Below are positions 10,805 to 24,796 of a stretch of DNA of 52,253 nucleotides, piece by piece. A model generated the notes under the pieces. The model was not told the origin of the DNA and searched no databases. It saw nothing but the letters and a program-made list of their open reading frames with translations. Made by a program: the position numbers and the translations under genes. How positions within the stretch are numbered: position 1 is the stretch's first letter; every line of letters begins with the position of its first letter. The DNA lies in contig NEEC01000206.1 of the NCBI GenBank assembly GCA_002189035.1, forward strand, positions 1-52,253, given 5' to 3'. Source of the DNA: Utricularia gibba. Its lineage: Eukaryota; Streptophyta; Magnoliopsida; Lamiales; Lentibulariaceae.

Positions 10805-11833
10805 GAGCTCTGATACATTGTCGACGACAAAGCTTCAAAACGGAAGATGACCGCCTCGGAATGAGCTTCGAAACGGTGTGTCATGCGCAACGCGGCTCAT
10901 CACGGTTTTAAGATATCGACAAAATACGGAATGGTGCACGAGGCCTTCATCAGGTGTGGGTTGGAACACACCCGTGGCATTGTAAGGATCGCCTCAAAAA
11001 CGAAAATTTCACACCTTCCAATGAAATCCATATGTCTTGAAAGCGAGAAATCCATTCGCGTCGAATCGGAAGTCCGAGGTCGCATCATCGCGAACGTCGT
11101 GGCCACTTTGTGGCACAATTGAAGGGTAATATAAGGCAATAATTCGAGCTCTGATACATCGTCGGACGACGAAGCTTCCAAAACGGAAGATGACCGCCCT
11201 GGAATGAGCTTCGAAACGGTGTGTCGTGCGCAACGTGGCTCATCACGGTTTCAAGATATCGAAAAATACGGAATGGTGCACGAGGCCTTCATCAGGTGTG
11301 GGTTGGAACACAACCGTGCCATTGTAAGGGATCGCCTCAAAAACAAAAATTTCACACCTTCCAATGAAATGCATATCTTTTGCAAGCGAGAAATCACATT
11401 TGCGTCGAATTGGAAGCCCCGAGTCGCATCATCGCGACGTCGTGGCCACTTTGTGGCACAATTGAAGGCTAATATAAGGCAATAATTCGATCTCTGATAC
11501 ATCGTCGGACGACGAAGCTTCAAAAACGGAAGATGACCGCTCTGGAATGAGCTTCGAAACGGTGTGTCGTGCGCAACAAGGCTCATCACGGTTTTCAAGA
11601 TATCGAAAAATACGGAATGGTGCACGAGGCCTGCATCAGGTGTGGGTTGGAACACAACCGTGGCATTGTAAGGGTTCGCCTCTTAAACAAAAATTTCATA
11701 CCTTCCAATGAAATGCATATGTTTTGAAAGCGAGAAATCCAATTCGCGTCGAATCGGAAGTCCGAGGTCGCATCATCGCGAACGTCGTGGCCACTTTGTG
11801 GCACAATTGAAGGGTAATATAAGGCAATAATTC
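10805..11833 (+). repeat. Variant cassette X-Y'-Z, copy 3
   Basis: X has GTCGACGACAAAGC (one base short), TGTGTCATGCGCAACGCGG, TTTTAAGATATCGACA and CCATATGTCTTGAAAGCG. Y' has CTTCCAAAACGG, CATATCTTTTGCAAGCG, AATTGG, AGCCCCGAG and CGCGACGTCG. Z starts GATCTC at 11489, with GCTCTGG, GCGCAACAAGG, GGTTCGCCTCTTAAAC and TTTCATACC. The next copy again lies nine monomers downstream (Z at 14558, 3069 bp away). Confidence 0.75.
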
Positions 11834-13873
11834 GAGCTCTGATACATCGTCGGACGACGAAGCTTAAAAAACGGAAGATGACCGCCTCGGAATGAGCTTC
11901 GAAACGGTGTGTCGTGCGCAACGGGCTCATCACGGTTTTAAGATATCGACAAAATACGGAATGGTGCACGAGGCCTTCATCAGGTGTGGGTTGGAACACA
12001 CCGTGGCATTGTAAGGGATCGCCTCAAAACGAAAATTTCACACCTTCCAATGAAATCCATATGTTTGAAAGCGAGAAATCCATTCGCGTCGAATCGGAAG
12101 TCCAGGTCGCATCATCGCGAACGTCGTGGCCACTTTGTGGCACAATTGAAGGGTAATATAAGGCAATAATTCGAGCTCTGATACATCGTCGGACGACGAA
12201 GCTTCAAAACGGAAGATGACCGCCTCAAAATGAGCTTCGAAACGGTGTGTCGTGGCAACGTGGCTCATCACGGTTTTCAAGATATCGACAAAATACGGAA
12301 TGGTGCACGAGGCCTGCATCAGGTGTGGGTTGGAACACACCGTGGCATTGTAAGGGATCGCCTCTAAAACGAAAATTTCACACCTTCCAATGAAATCATA
12401 TGTTTTGAAAGCGAGAAATCCATTCGCGTCGAATCGGAAGTCCCAGTCGCATCATCGCGAACGTGGCCACTTTGTGGCACAATTGAAGGCTAATATAAGG
12501 CAATAATTCGAGCTCTGATACATCGTCGAACGACGAAGCTTCAAAACGGAAGATGACCGCCTCGGAATGAGCTTCGAAACGGTGTGTCGTGCGCAACGCG
12601 GCTCATCACGGTTTTCAAGATATCGACAAAATACGGAATGGTGCACGAGGCCTTCATCAGGTGTGGGTTGGAACACACCCATGGCATTGTAAGGGATCGC
12701 CTCTAAAACAAAAATTTCACACCTTCCAATGAAATCCATATGTCTTGAAAGCGAGAAATCCCATTCGCGTCGAATCGGAAGTCCGAGGTCGCATCATCGC
12801 GAACGTCGTGGCCACTTTGTGGCACAATTGAAGGGTAATATAAGGCAATAATTCGAGCTCTGATATATTGTCGGACGACGAAGCTTCAAAACGGAAGATG
12901 ACCGCCCTGAATGAGCTTCGAAACGGTGTGTCGTGCGAAACGTGGCTCATCACGGTTTTCAAGATATCGACAAAATACGGAATGGTGCACGAGGCCTGCA
13001 TCAGGTGTGGGTTGGAACACAACCGTGGCATTGTAAGGGATCGCCTCTAAAACGAAAATTTCACACCTTCCAATGAAATGCATGTGTTTTGCAAGCGAGA
13101 AATCACATTTGCGTCGAATTGGAAGCCCCGAGTCGCATCATCGCGAACGTCGTGGCCACTTTGTGGCACAATTGAAGGGTAATATAAGGCAAATATTCGA
13201 GCTCTGATATATTGTCGGACGACGAAGCTTCAAAAACGGAAGATGACCGCCCTGGAATGAGCTTCGAAACGGTGTGTCGTGCGCAACGTGGCTCATCACG
13301 GTTTCAAGATATCGAGAAAATACGGAATGGTGCACGAGGCCTGCATCAGGTGTGGGTTGGAACACAACCGTGGCATTGTAAGGGATCGCCTCTAAAAAAA
13401 TTTCACACCTTCCAATGAAATGCATATGTTTTGCAAGCGAGAAATCACATTCGCGTCGAATTGGAAGCCGAGTCGCATCATCGCGAACGTCGTGGCCACT
13501 TTGTGGCACAATTGAAGGCTAATATAAGGCAATAATTCGAGCTCTGATATATTGTCGGACGACAAAGCTTCAAAACGGAAGATGACCGCCTGGAATGAGC
13601 TTCGAAACGGTGTCGTGCGAAACGTGGCTCATCACGGTTTTCAAGATATCGATAAAATACGGAATGGTGCACGAGGCCTGCATCAGGTGTGGGTTGGAAC
13701 ACACCGTGCATTGTAAGGGATCGCCTCAAAACGAAAATTTCACACCTTCCAATGAAATGCATATGTTTTGCAAGCGAGAAATACATTCGCGTCGAATCGG
13801 AAGTCCCAGTCGCATCATCGAACGTCGTGGCCACTTTGTGGCACAATTGAAGGCTAATATAAGGCAATAATTC
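11834..13873 (+). repeat. Mixed satellite monomers, six units
   Basis: X-like and Y-like units occur first. A unit near 12,178 has CCTCAAAATGAG in place of CCTCGGAATGAG and AGTCCCAGTC. It is followed by an X unit with CACCCATGGC, then three units with GATATATTGTCGGACGAC. One of these carries the CATGTG variant near 13,081, and the last has lost bases from the NruI core (CATCATCGAACG near 13,815). No other sequence type is seen. Confidence 0.85.
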
Positions 13874-15584
13874 GAGCTCTGATACATCGTCGAACGACAA
13901 GCTTCAAAACGGAAGATGACCGCCTCGGAATGAGCTTCGAAACGGTGTGTCGTGCGCAACGTGGCTCATCACGGTTTTCAAGATATCGACAAAATACGGA
14001 ATGGTGCACGAGGCCTTCATCAGGTGTGGGTTGGAACACACCGTGGCATTGTAAGGATCGCCTCAAAACGAAAATTTCACACCTTCCAATGAAATCCATA
14101 TGTCTTGAAAGCGAGAAATCCATTCGCGTCGAATCGGAAGTCCGAGGTCGCATCATCGCGAACGTCGTGGCCACTTTGTGGCACAATTGAAGGCTAATAT
14201 AAGGCAATAATTCGAGCTCTGATATATTGTCGAACGACAAAGCTTGAAAACGGAAGATGACCGCCTCGGAATGAGCTTCGAAACGGTGTGTCGTGTGAAA
14301 CGTGGCTCATCACGGTTTTCAAGATATCGATAAAATACGGAATGGTGCACGAGGCCTGCATCAGGTGTGGGTTGGAACACAACCGTGGCATTGTAAGGGA
14401 TCGCCTCTAAAACAAAAATTTCACACCTTCCAATGAAATGCATATGTTTTGCAAGCGAGAAATCACATTTGCGTCGAATTGGAAGCCCCGAGTCGCATCA
14501 TCGCGACGTCGTGGCCACTTTGTGGCACAATTGAAGGCTAATATAAGGCAATAATTCGATCTCTGATACATCGTCGGACGACGAAGCTTCAAAACGGAAG
14601 ATGACCGCTCTGGAATGAGCTTCGAAACGGTGTGTCGTGTGCAACAAGGCTCATCACGGTTTTCAAGATATCGACAAAATACGGAATGGTGCACGAGGCC
14701 TGCATCAGGTGTGGGTTGGAACACAACCGTGGCATTGTAAGGGTCGCCTCTAAACAAAAATTTCACACCTTCCAATGAAATGCATATGTTTTGAAAGCGA
14801 GAAATCCATTCGCGTCGAATCGGAAGTCCGAGGTCGCATCATCGCGAACGTCGTGGCCACTTTGTGGCACAATTGAAGGGTAATATAAGGCAATAATTCG
14901 AGCTCTGATACATCGTCGGACGACGAAGCTTCAAAAACGGAAGATGACCGCTCTGGAATGAGCTTCGAAACGGTGTGTCGTGTGCAACAAGGCTCATCAC
15001 GGTTTTCAAGATATCGACAAAATACGGAATGGTGCACGGGCCTTCATCAGGTGTGGGTTGGAACACAACCGTGGCATTGTAAGGGTTCGCCTCTTAAAAA
15101 AAAATTTCATACCTTCCAATGAAATCCATATGTCTTGAAGCGAGAAAACCCATTCGCGTCGAATCGGAAGTCCGAGGTCGCATCATCGCGAACGTCGTGG
15201 CCACTTTGTGGCACAATTGAAGGCTAATATAAGGCAATAATTCGAGCTCTGATATATTGTCGGACGACAAAGCTTCAAAACGGAAGATGACCGCCTCGGA
15301 ATGAGCTTCGAAACGGTGTGTCGTGCGAAACGTGGCTCATCACGGTTTTCAAGATATCGATAAAATACGGAATGGTGCACGAGGCCTGCATCAGGTGTGG
15401 GTTGGAACACACCGTGGCATTGTAAGGGATCGCCTCTAAAACGAAAAATTTCACACCTTCCAATGAAATGCATATTTTGAAAGCGAGAAATCCATTCGCG
15501 TCGAATCGGAAGTCCGAGTCGCATCATCGCGAACGTCGTGGCCACTTTGTGGCACAATTGAAGGCTAATATAAGGCAATAATTC
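13874..15584 (+). repeat. Variant cassette X-Y'-Z-W-V, copy 4
   Basis: There are five units in 1711 bp. They are X (GTCGAACGACAAGC), Y' (AATTGG, AGCCCCGAG, CGCGACGTCG), Z (GATCTC at 14558, GCTCTGG, GTGTGCAACAAGG), W (GGTTCGCCTCTTAAAA, TTTCATACC, GAGAAAACCC; its EcoRV site is intact here) and V (GTCGGACGACAAAGC, GCGAAACGTGG, ATCGATAAA). The type order matches copy 2 thirty monomers earlier, although individual bases differ. Confidence 0.75.
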
Positions 15585-18500
15585 GAGCTCTGATATATTG
15601 TCGAACGACAAAGCTTCAAAACGGAAGATGACCGCCTCGGAATGAGCTTCGAAACGGTGTGTCGTGCGAACGTGGCTCATCACGGTTTTCAAGATATCGA
15701 TAAAATACGGAATGGTGCACGAGGCCTGCATCAGGTGTGGGTTGGAACACACCGTGGCATTGTAAGGGATCGCCTCTAAAACGAAAATTTCACACCTTCC
15801 AATGAAATGCATATGTTTTGCAAGCGAGAAATACATTCGCGTCGAATCGGAAGTCCAGTCGCATCATCGCGAACGTCGTGGCCACTTTGTGGCACAATTG
15901 AAGGCTAATATAAGGCAATAATTCGAGCTCTGATACATCGTCGAACGACAAAGCTTCAAAACGGAAGATGACCGCCTCGGAATGAGCTTCGAAACGGTGT
16001 GTCGTGCGCAACGGGCTCATCACGGTTTTCAAGATATCGACAAATACGGAATGGTGCACGAGGCCTCATCAGGTGTGGGTTGGAACACACCCGTGGCATT
16101 GTAAGGGATCGCCTCAAAAACAAAAATTTCACACCTTCCAATGAAATCCATATGTTTGAAAGCGAGAAATCCCATTCGCGTCGAATCGGAAGTCCGAGGT
16201 CGCATCATCGCGAACGTCGTGGCCACTTTGTGGCACAATTGAAGGGTAATATAAGGCAATAATTCGAGCTCTGATACATCGTCGGACGACGAAGCTTCAA
16301 AACGGAAGATGACCAGAATGAGCTTCGAAACGGTGTGTCGTGCAACGTGGCTCATCACGGTTTTCAAGATATCGACAAAATACGGAATGGTGCAGGGCCT
16401 GCATCAGGTGTGGGTTGGAACACAACCGTGGCATTGTAAGGGATCGCCTCAAAACAAAAATTTCACACCTTCCAATGAAATGCATATGTTTTGCAAGCGA
16501 GAAATCACATTCGCGTCGAATCGGAAGTCCCGAGTCGCATCATCGCGAACGTCGTGGCCACTTTGTGGCACAATTGAAGGCTAATATAAGGCAATAATTC
16601 GAGCTCTGATACATCGTCGACGACAAAGCTTCAAAACGGAAGATGACCGCCTCGGAATGAGCTTCGAAACGGTGTGTCGTGCGCAACGTGGCTCATCACG
16701 GTTTTAAGATATCGACAAAATACGGAATGGTGCACGAGGCCTTCATCAGGTGTGGGTTGGAACACACCGTGGCATTGTAAGGGATCGCCTCAAAAACGAA
16801 AATTTCACACCTTCCAATGAAATGCATATGTTTTGAAGCGAGAAATCACATTCGCGTCGAATCGGAAGCCCCGAGTCGCATCATCGCGAACGTCGTGGCC
16901 ACTTTGTGGCACAATTGAAGGGTAATATAAGGCAATAATTCGAGCTCTGATATATTGTCGGACGACGAAGCTTCAAAAACGGAAGATGACCGCTCGGAAT
17001 GAGCTTCGAAACGGTGTGTCGTGCGCAACGTGGCTCATCACGGTTTTCAAGATATCGACAAAATACGGAATGGTGCACGAGGCCTTCATCAGGTGTGGGT
17101 TGGAACACACCCGTGGCATTGTAAGGGATCGCCTCAAAAACGAAAATTTCACACCTTCCAATGAAATCCATATGTTTGAAAGCGAGAAATCACATTTGCG
17201 TCGAATCGGAAGCCCGAGTCGCATCATCGCGAACGTCGTGGCCACTTTGTGGCACAATTGAAGGCTAATATAAGGCAATAATTCGAGCTCTGATACATCG
17301 TCGGACGACGAAGCTTCAAAACGGAAGATGACCGCCTGGAATGAGCTTCGAAACGGTGTGTCGTGCGCAACGTGGCTCATCACGGTTTCAAGATATCGAG
17401 AAAATACGGAATGGTGCACGAGGCCTTCATCAGGTGTGGGTTGGAACACAACCGTGGCATTGTAAGGGATCGCCTCAAAAACAAAAATTTCACACCTTCC
17501 AATGAAATGCATATGTTTTGAAGCGAGAAATCCATTTGCGTCGAATCGGAAGCCCGAGTCGCATCATCGCGAACGTCGTGGCCACTTTGTGCACAATTGA
17601 AGGCTAATATAAGGCAATAATTCGAGCTCTGATACATCGTCGGACGACGAAGCTTCAAAAACGGAAGATGACCGCTCTGGAATGAGCTTCGAAACGGTGT
17701 GTCGTGTGCAACGGGCTCATCACGGTTTTCAAGATATCGAAAAAAATACGGAATGGTGCACGAGGCCTGCATCAGGTGTGGGTTGGAACACAACCGTGGC
17801 ATTGTAAGGGTTCGCCTCTAAAACAAAAATTTCATACCTTCCAATGAAATGCATATGTTTTGAAAGCGAGAAATCCCATTCGCGTCGAATCGGAAGTCCG
17901 AGGTCGCATCATCGCGAACGTCGTGGCCACTTTGTGGCACAATTGAAGGCTAATATAAGGCAATAATTCGAGCTCTGATACATCGTCGGACGACGAAGCT
18001 TCAAAAACGGAAGATGACCGCCTGGAATGAGCTTCGAAACGGTGTGTCGTGTGCAACAAGGCTCATCACGGTTTTCAAGATATTTACAAAATACGGAATG
18101 GTGCACGAGGCCTGCATCAGGTGTGGGTTGGAACACAACCGTGGCATTGTAAGGGTTCGCCTCTAAACAAAAATTTCACACCTTCCAATGAAATCCATAT
18201 GTCTTGAAGCGAGAAAACCCATTCGCGTCGAATCGGAAGTCCGAGTCGCATCATCGCGAACGTCGTGGCCACTTTGTGGCACAATTGAAGGGTAATATAA
18301 GGCAATAATTCGAGCTCTGATACATCGTCGGACGACGAAGCTTCAAAAACGGAAGATGACCGCTCTGGAATGAGCTTTCGAAACGGTGTGTCGTGTGCAA
18401 CAAGGCTCATCACGGTTTTCAAGATATTTACAAAATACGGAATGGTGCACGAGGCCTTCATCAGGTGTGGGTTGGAACACAACCGTGGCATTGTAAGGGT

Positions 18501-20363
18501 TCGCCTAAAACAAAAATTTCACACCTTCCAATGAAATCCATATGTTTGAAGCGAGAAATCCCATTCGCGTCGAATCGGAAGTCCGAGGTCGCATCATCGC
18601 GAACGTCGTGGCCACTTTGTGGCACAATTGAAGGCTAATATAAGGCAATAATTCGAGCTCTGATATATTGTCGAACGACAAAGCTTCAAAACGGAAGATG
18701 ACCGCCTCGGAATGAGCTTCGAAACGGTGTGTCGTGCGAAACGTGGCTCATCACGGTTTTCAAGATATCGATAAAATACGGAATGGTGCACGAGGCCTGC
18801 ATCAGGTGTGGGTTGGAACACAACCGTGCATTGTAAGGGATCGCCTCAAAACGAAAAATTTCACACCTTCCAATGAAATGCATATGTTTTTGCAAGCGAG
18901 AAATCACATTGCGTCGAATCGGAAGTCCCAGTCGCATCATCGCGAACGTCGTGGCCACTTTGTGGCACAATTGAAGGCTAATATAAGGCAATAATTCGAG
19001 CTCTGATACATCGTCGAACGACGAAGCTTCAAAAACGGAAGATGACCGCCTCGGAATGAGCTTCGAAACGGTGTGTCGTGCGCAACGTGGCTCATCACGG
19101 TTTTCAAGATATCGACAAAATACGGAATGGTGCACGAGGCCTTCATCAGGTGTGGGTTGGAACACAACCGTGGCATTGTAAGGGATCGCCTCAAAAACGA
19201 AAATTTCACACCTTCCAATGAAATCATATGTTTGAAAGCGAGAAATCCATTCGCGTCGAATCGGAAGTCCGAGGTCGCATCATCGCGAACGTCGTGGCCA
19301 CTTTGTGGCACAATTGAAGGGTAATAAGGCAATAATTCGAGCTCTGATACATTGTCGGACGACGAAGCTTCAAAACGGAAGATGACCGCCCTGAATGAGC
19401 TTCGAAACGGTGTGTCGTGCGCAACGTGGCTCATCACGGTTTTCAAGATATCGACAAATACGGAATGGTGCACGAGGCCTGCATCAGGTGTGGGTTGGAA
19501 CACAACGTGCCATTGTAAGGGATCGCCTCAAAAACAAAAATTTCACCTTCCAATGAAATGCATATGTTTTGCAAGCGAGAAATCCATTCGCGTCGAATCG
19601 GAAGTCCCGAGTCGCATCATCGCGAACGTCGTGGCCACTTTGTGGCACAATTGAAGGCTAATATAAGGCAATAATTCGAGCTCTGATACATCGTCGGACG
19701 ACGAAGCTTCAAAAACGGAAGATGACCGCCTCGGAATGAGCTTCGAAACGGTGTGTCGTGCGCAACGGGCTCATCACGGTTTTCAAGATATCGAAAAATA
19801 CGGAATGGTGCACGAGGCCTGCATCAGGTGTGGGTTGGAACACAACCGTGGCATTGTAAGGGATCGCCTCAAAAAACAAAAATTTCACACCTTCCAATGA
19901 AATCCATATGTTTGAAAGCGAGAAATCCCATTCGCGTCGAATCGGAAGTCCGAGGTCGCATCATCGCGAACGTCGTGGCCACTTTGTGGCACAATTGAAG
20001 GGTAATATAAGGCAATAATTCGAGCTCTGATATATTGTCGGACGACGAAGCTTCCAAAACGGAAGATGACCGCCTGGAATGAGCTTCGAAACGGTGTGTC
20101 GTGCAACGTGGCTCATCACGGTTTTCAAGATATCGACAAAATACGGAATGGTGCACGAGGCCTGCATCAGGTGTGGGTTGGAACACAACCGTGCATTGTA
20201 AGGGATCGCCTCAAAAACAAAAATTTCACACCTTCCAATGAAATGCATATGTTTTGCAAGCGAGAAATCCCATTCGCGTCGAATCGGAAGTCCGAGTCGC
20301 ATCATCGCGAACGTCGTGGCCACTTTGTGGCACAATTGAAGGCTAATATAAGGCAATAATTCG
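15585..20363 (+). repeat. Mixed satellite monomers, 14 units
   Basis: This stretch includes a second V-like unit (15,585), X-like units, two adjacent W-type units with GATATTTACA (about 18,083 and 18,420), then a V unit and an X unit. One monomer has a shortened GATGACCAGAATGAG near 16,312 and GGTGCAGGGCC near 16,391. One has lost ATA from the TATA-like motif (GGGTAATAAGGC near 19,321). No higher-order period is obvious by eye and no other sequence is present. Confidence 0.85.
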
Positions 20364-21728
20364 CTCTGATACATCGTCGGACGACGAAGCTTCAAAACGG
20401 AAGATGACCGCCTCGGAATGAGCTTCGAAACGGTGTGTCGTGCGCAACGTGGCTCATCACGGTTTTCAAGATATCGACAAAATACGGAATGGTGCACGAG
20501 GCCTGCATCAGGTGTGGGTTGGAACACACCCGTGGCATTGTAAGGGATCGCCTCAAAAACGAAAATTTCACACCTTCCAATGAAATCCATATGTCTTGAA
20601 AGCGAGAAATCCCATTCGCGTCGAATCGGAAGTCCGAGTCGCATCATCGCGAACGTCGTGGCCACTTTGTGGCACAATTGAAGGGTAATATAAGGCAATA
20701 ATTCGAGCTCTGATACATTGTCGGACGACGAAGCTTCAAAACGGAAGATGACCGCCCTGGAATGAGCTTCGAAACGGTGTGTCGTGCGCAACGTGGCTCA
20801 TCACGGTTTTCAAGATATCGAAAAATACGGAATGGTGCACGAGGCCTGCATCAGGTGTGGGTTGGAACACAACGTGGCATTGTAAGGGATCGCCTCAAAA
20901 ACAAAAATTTCACCCTTCCAATGAAATGCATATGTTTTGCAAGCGAGAAATCCATTTGCGTCGAATTGGAAGCCCGAGTCGCATCATCGCGAACGTCGTG
21001 GCCACTTTGTGGCACAATTGAAGGCTAATATAAGGCAATAATTCGATCTCTGATACATCGTCGGACGACGAAGCTTCAAAAACGGAAGATGACCGCTCTG
21101 GAATGAGCTTCGAAACGGTGTGTCGTGTGCAACAAGGCTCATCACGGTTTTCAAGATATTTACAAAATACGGAATGGTGCACGAGGCCTGCATCAGGTGT
21201 GGGTTGGAACACAACCGTGGCATTGTAAGGGTTCGCCTCTAAACAAAAATTTCATACCTTCCAATGAAATCCATATGTCTTGAATGCGAGAAAACCCATT
21301 CGCGTCGAATCGGAAGTCCGAGGTCGCATCATCGCGAACGTCGTGGCCACTTTGTGGCACAATTGAAGGCTAATATAAGGCAATAATTCGAGCTCTGATA
21401 TATTGTCGACGACAAAGCTTCAAAACGGAAGATGACCGCCTCGGAATGAGCTTCGAAACGGTGTGTCGTGCGCAACGTGGCTCATCACGGTTTTAAGATA
21501 TCGACAAAATACGGAATGGTGCACGAGGCCTTCATCAGGTGTGGGTTGGAACACAACCGTGGCATTGTAAGGGATCGCCTAAAACGAAAATTTCACACCT
21601 TCCAATGAAATGCATATGTTTGAAAGCGAGAAATCCATTCGCGTCGAATCGGAAGTCCGAGTCGCATCATCGCGAACGTCGTGGCCACTTTGTGGCACAA
21701 TTGAAGGGTAATATAAGGCAATAATTCG
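20364..21728 (+). repeat. Variant cassette X-Y'-Z/W-V (four monomers), copy 5
   Basis: The units are X-like (CCTCGG, CACCCGTGG, CCATATGTCTTGAAAGCG), Y' (ATTTGCG, AATTGG), a combined Z/W unit and V-like (GTCGACGACAAAGC). The Z/W unit has GATCTC at 21045 together with GATATTTACA, GGTTCGCCTC, TTTCATACC and GAGAAAACCC. The junctions at both ends carry the same rare two-base loss, ATTCGCTCTGAT in place of ATTCGAGCTCTGAT. A matching four-unit cassette starts 13 monomers later at 24797. Confidence 0.72.
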
Positions 21729-24700
21729 CTCTGATATATCGTCGGACGACGAAGCTTCAAAACGGAAGATGACCGCCCTGGAATGAGCTTCGAAACGGTG
21801 TGTCGTGCGCGTGGCTCATCACGGTTTTCAAGATATCGACAAAATACGGAATGGTGCACGAGGCCTGCATCAGGTGTGGGTTGGAACACAACCGTGGCAT
21901 TGTAAGGGATCGCCTCTAAAACAAAAATTTCACACCTTCCAATGAAATGCATATGTTTTGAAGCGAGAAATCCATTTGCGTCGAATCGGAAGCCCCGAGT
22001 CGCATCATCGCGAACGTCGTGGCCACTTTGTGGCACAATTGAAGGGTAATATAAGGCAATAATTCGAGCTCTGATATATTGTCGGACGACGAAGCTTCAA
22101 AAACGGAAGATGACCGCCTGGAATGAGCTTCGAAACGGTGTGTCGTGCGCAACTTCATCACGGTTTTCAAGATATCGAGAAAAATACGGAATGGTGCACG
22201 AGGCCTTCATCAGGTGTGGGTTGGAACACAACCGTGGCATTGTAAGGGATCGCCTCAAAACGAAAATTTCACACCTTCCAATGAAATGCATATGTTTTGA
22301 AGCGAGAAATCACATTTGCGTCGAATTGGAAGCCCGAGTCGCATCATCGCGAACGTCGTGGCCACTTTGTGGCACAATTGAAGGGTAATATAAGGCAATA
22401 ATTCGAGCTCTGATATATTGTCGGACGACGAAGCTTCAAAAACGGAAGATGACCGCTGGAATGAGCTTCGAAACGGTGTGTCGTGCGCAACGTGGCTCAT
22501 CACGGTTTCAAGATATCGACAAAATACGGAATGGTGCACGAGGCCTGCATCAGGTGTGGGTTGGAACACAACCGTGGCATTAAGGGATCGCCTCTAAAAC
22601 AAAATTTCACACCTTCCAATGAAATGCATATGTTTTGAAGCGAGAAATCCATTTGCGTCGAATCGGAAGCCCCGAGTCGCATCATCGCGAACGTCGTGGC
22701 CACTTTGTGGCACAATTGAAGGGTAATATAAGGCAATAATTCGAGCTCTGATACATTGTCGGACGACGAAGCTTCAAAACGGAAGATGACCGCCCTGGAA
22801 TGAGCTTCGAAACGGTGTGTCGTGCGAAACGTGGCTCATCACGGTTTTCAAGATATCGACAAAATACGGAATGGTGCACGAGGCCTGCATCAGGTGTGGG
22901 TTGGAACACAACCGTGGCATTGTAAGGGATCGCCTCAAAAACAAAAATTTCACACCTTCCAATGAAATGCATATGTTTTGAAGCGAGAAATCCCATTCGC
23001 GTCGAATCGGAAGTCCGAGTCGCATCATCGCGAACGTCGTGGCCACTTTGTGGCACAATTGAAGGCTAATATAAGGCAATAATTCGAGCTCTGATACATC
23101 GTCGAACGACAAAGCTTCAAAACGGAAGATGACCGCTCGGAATGAGCTTCGAAACGGTGTGTCGTGCGCAACGTGGCTCATCACGGTTTTCAAGATATCG
23201 ACAAAATACGGAATGGTGCACGAGGCCTGCATCAGGTGTGGGTTGGAACACACCCGTGGCATTGTAAGGGATCGCCAAAAACGAAAATTTCACACCTTCC
23301 AATGAAATCCATATGTCTTGAAAGCGAGAAATCCATTCGCGTCGAATCGGAAGTCCGAGGTCGCATCATCGCGAACGTCGTGGCCACTTTGTGGCACAAT
23401 TGAAGGGTAATATAAGGCAATAATTCGAGCTCTGATAATCGTCGGACGACGAAGCTTCCAAAACGGAAGATGACCGCCTGGAATGAGCTTCGAAACGGTG
23501 TGTCGTGCGCAACGTGGCTCATCACGGTTTTCAAGATATCGACAAAATACGGAATGGTGCACGAGGCCTGCATCAGGTGTGGGTTGGAACACAACCGTGC
23601 CATTGTAAGGGATCGCCTCAAAAACAAAAATTTCACACCTTCCAATGAAATGCATATGTTTTGCAAGCGAGAAATCACATTTGCGTCGAATCGGAAGCCC
23701 CGAGTCGCATCATCGCGAACGTCGTGGCCACTTTGTGGCACAATTGAAGGCTAATATAAGGCAATAATTCGAGCTCTGATACATCGTCGGACGACGAAGC
23801 TTCAAAAACGGAAGATGACCGCTGGAATGAGCTTCGAAACGGTGTGTCGTGCGCAACGTGGCTCATCACGGTTTCAAGATATCGAAAATACGGAATGGTG
23901 CACGAGGCCTTCATCAGGTGTGGGTTGGAACACAACCGTGGCATTGTAAGGGATCGCCTCAAAACAAAAATTTCACACCTTCCAATGAAATGCATATGTT
24001 TTGCAAGCGAGAAATCACATTTGCGTCGAATTGGAAGCCCCGAGTCGCATCATCGCGAACGTCGTGGCCACTTTGTGGCACAATTGAAGGGTAATATAAG
24101 GCAATAATTCGAGCTCTGATATATTGTCGGACGACGAAGCTTCAAAAACGGAAGATGACCGCCTGGAATGAGCTTCGAAACGGTGTGTCGTGCGCAACGT
24201 GGCTCATCACGGTTTTCAAGATATCGACAAAATACGGAATGGTGCACGAGGCCTTCATCAGGTGTGGGTTGGAACACAACCGTGGCATTGTAGGGATCGC
24301 CTCTAAAACAAAATTTCACACCTTCCAATGAAATGCATATGTTTTGCAAGCGAGAAATCACATTCGCGTCGAATCGGAAGTCCCGAGTCGCATCATCGCG
24401 AACGTCGTGGCCACTTTGTGGCACAATTGAAGGGTAATATAAGGCAATAATTCGAGCTCTGATACATCGTCGGACGACGAAGCTTCAAAACGGAAGATGA
24501 CCGCCCTGGAATGAGCTTCGAAACGGTGTGTCGTGTGCAACGTGGCTCATCACGGTTTTCAAGATATCGACAAAATACGGAATGGTGCACGAGGCCTGCA
24601 TCAGGTGTGGGTTGGAACACAACGTGGCATTGTAAGGGATCGCCTCAAAAACAAAAATTTCACACCTTCCAATGAAATGCATATGTTTTGAAGCGAGAAA

Positions 24701-24796
24701 TCCCATTCGCGTCGAATCGGAAGTCCCGAGTCGCATCATCGCGAACGTCGTGGCCACTTTGTGGCACAATTGAAGGCTAATATAAGGCAATAATTC
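21729..24796 (+). repeat. Mixed satellite monomers, nine units
   Basis: Most units are related to the A type (TTTTGAAGCG or TTTTGCAAGCG, ATTTGCG, AGCCCCGAG), interleaved with one X unit near 23,087 and one CTTCCAAAACGG unit near 23,455. Short losses occur: GCGCAACTTCATC near 22,148, GGCATTAAGGG near 22,577, and GATAATCGTCGG near 23,434. No non-satellite sequence is present. Confidence 0.85.
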
